From NCBI GenBank assembly GCA_946811695.1, contig OX328132.1:58522197-58586196 (forward strand): a stretch of 64,000 nt of DNA. The letters are read 5' to 3'. The first letter of the stretch is position 1, and each line of letters begins with the position of its first letter. The notes under the pieces were generated by a model. That model was not told the DNA's origin. It made no database searches and saw nothing but the letters and a program-made list of their open reading frames with translations. This DNA comes from Gonocerus acuteangulatus. Lineage: Eukaryota > Arthropoda > Insecta > Hemiptera > Coreidae. Positions 63,514 to 64,000 of the stretch are shown here, one piece after another. The position numbers and the translations under genes were made by a program.

Positions 63514-63875
63514 TCAGTTAGTTATACAAGAACCAAAGGTTTGTGATAAATGATGTGTGCAATCTGAGCAAGAGGTGACACATTTGATTTTAAAAAGTTC
63601 GTAATTACAAAAGTAACATTTAAAAGAACTTAGCGTACTAATGTTACCCTTATAATAAAATTTGTGCATGAAAAGAGGAAATAAAGCCTCGCCCCTTAAT
63701 TTATTAGGGAGATCATTACTACAAGTGTAACATAATCGGGCACCATCATCAGCCATTCGACCATTTATACTAAAATACTTAGATAAGTCCTTCCAAAACA
63801 CCAAAGTTCCAGCAATAACCACACATAAATATCTATTATATGGATCTGACACTTTCAAATTTCCTCCAACCATTT
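63514..63875 (-). pseudogene. Exon of an unrecognised cysteine-rich protein gene running off the right edge
   Basis: An acceptor (TTTTTATAG) precedes 63875, and GTAAGT, the donor of the same intron, occupies the last six bases of the window (64000-63995), giving a 125-base intron. The exon encodes MVGGNLKVSDPYNRYL, LCYTCSNDLP, FKCYFCNYEL and VTSCSDCTHH, with CxxC-type pairs suggesting zinc binding. Beyond the TGA at 63514-63516, the same frame continues as protein-like, acidic sequence with one further stop (TAA near 63481) up to TLSLHCNESF and a GTGAGA donor near 63352. Two in-frame stops inside apparently coding sequence suggest a decayed copy, perhaps of a transposon gene. Confidence 0.45.
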
Positions 63876-64000
63876 CTATAAAAACAAAAATAAAAAAACT
63901 CTCTGTTTTATTTAATATATTTAAATGAAATACACATTGTTCTCCATAGTCGGAGAAAATGAATATAATATAATCATTTACGTAATAAAGCAATACTTAC

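Overview
AT-rich animal nuclear DNA, almost certainly an arthropod and most likely an insect. The evidence is three conserved intron-split genes, a complete mariner with an open transposase, Jockey-type, Penelope-like and RLE-type retroelements, piggyBac/TTAA, pogo and hAT elements, several tRNA-derived SINE families, and very abundant (TA)n. I cannot name the species.

Layout. 1-4.9 kb is the intron upstream of the first DDB1 exon in the window; it holds a 5'-truncated Jockey-type retrotransposon with its target duplication, a SINE and two foldback MITEs. 5.02-15.77 kb carries the last 14 coding exons of DDB1 (+ strand); the first third of the protein lies left of the window. 15.8-24.9 kb is the space between the convergent DDB1 and RPS11 genes and is dominated by a 3.7-kb composite palindrome. 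24.9-42.3 kb is RPS11 (- strand, four coding exons, 155 aa), stretched by a transposon-packed 11.5-kb third intron. 44.04-49.58 kb is BORCS8 (+ strand, four coding exons, 167 aa), divergent from RPS11 with about 1.7 kb between start codons. 49.6-62.9 kb has no recognised host gene: SINEs, an apparently intact mariner, two retroelement copies with inverted 5' parts sitting between (TA)n blocks, Penelope 3' ends carrying a hammerhead-like motif, and a C-rich complex satellite. 62.97-64.0 kb is the 3' part of an unrecognised, probably decayed gene on the - strand that runs off the right edge.

The three host genes are unrelated housekeeping functions: a CUL4 ubiquitin-ligase adaptor, a small-subunit ribosomal protein, and a BORC subunit for lysosome positioning. 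Nothing suggests that they act together. The informative part is the transposon record: matched target duplications, an empty site preserved in the opposite arm of a palindrome, a pogo-like insertion at the exact dyad of that palindrome, nested insertions, and repeated association of retroelement 3' ends with (TA)n. All exon boundaries were placed by reading frame, GT/AG signals and remembered family alignments; no search was run.
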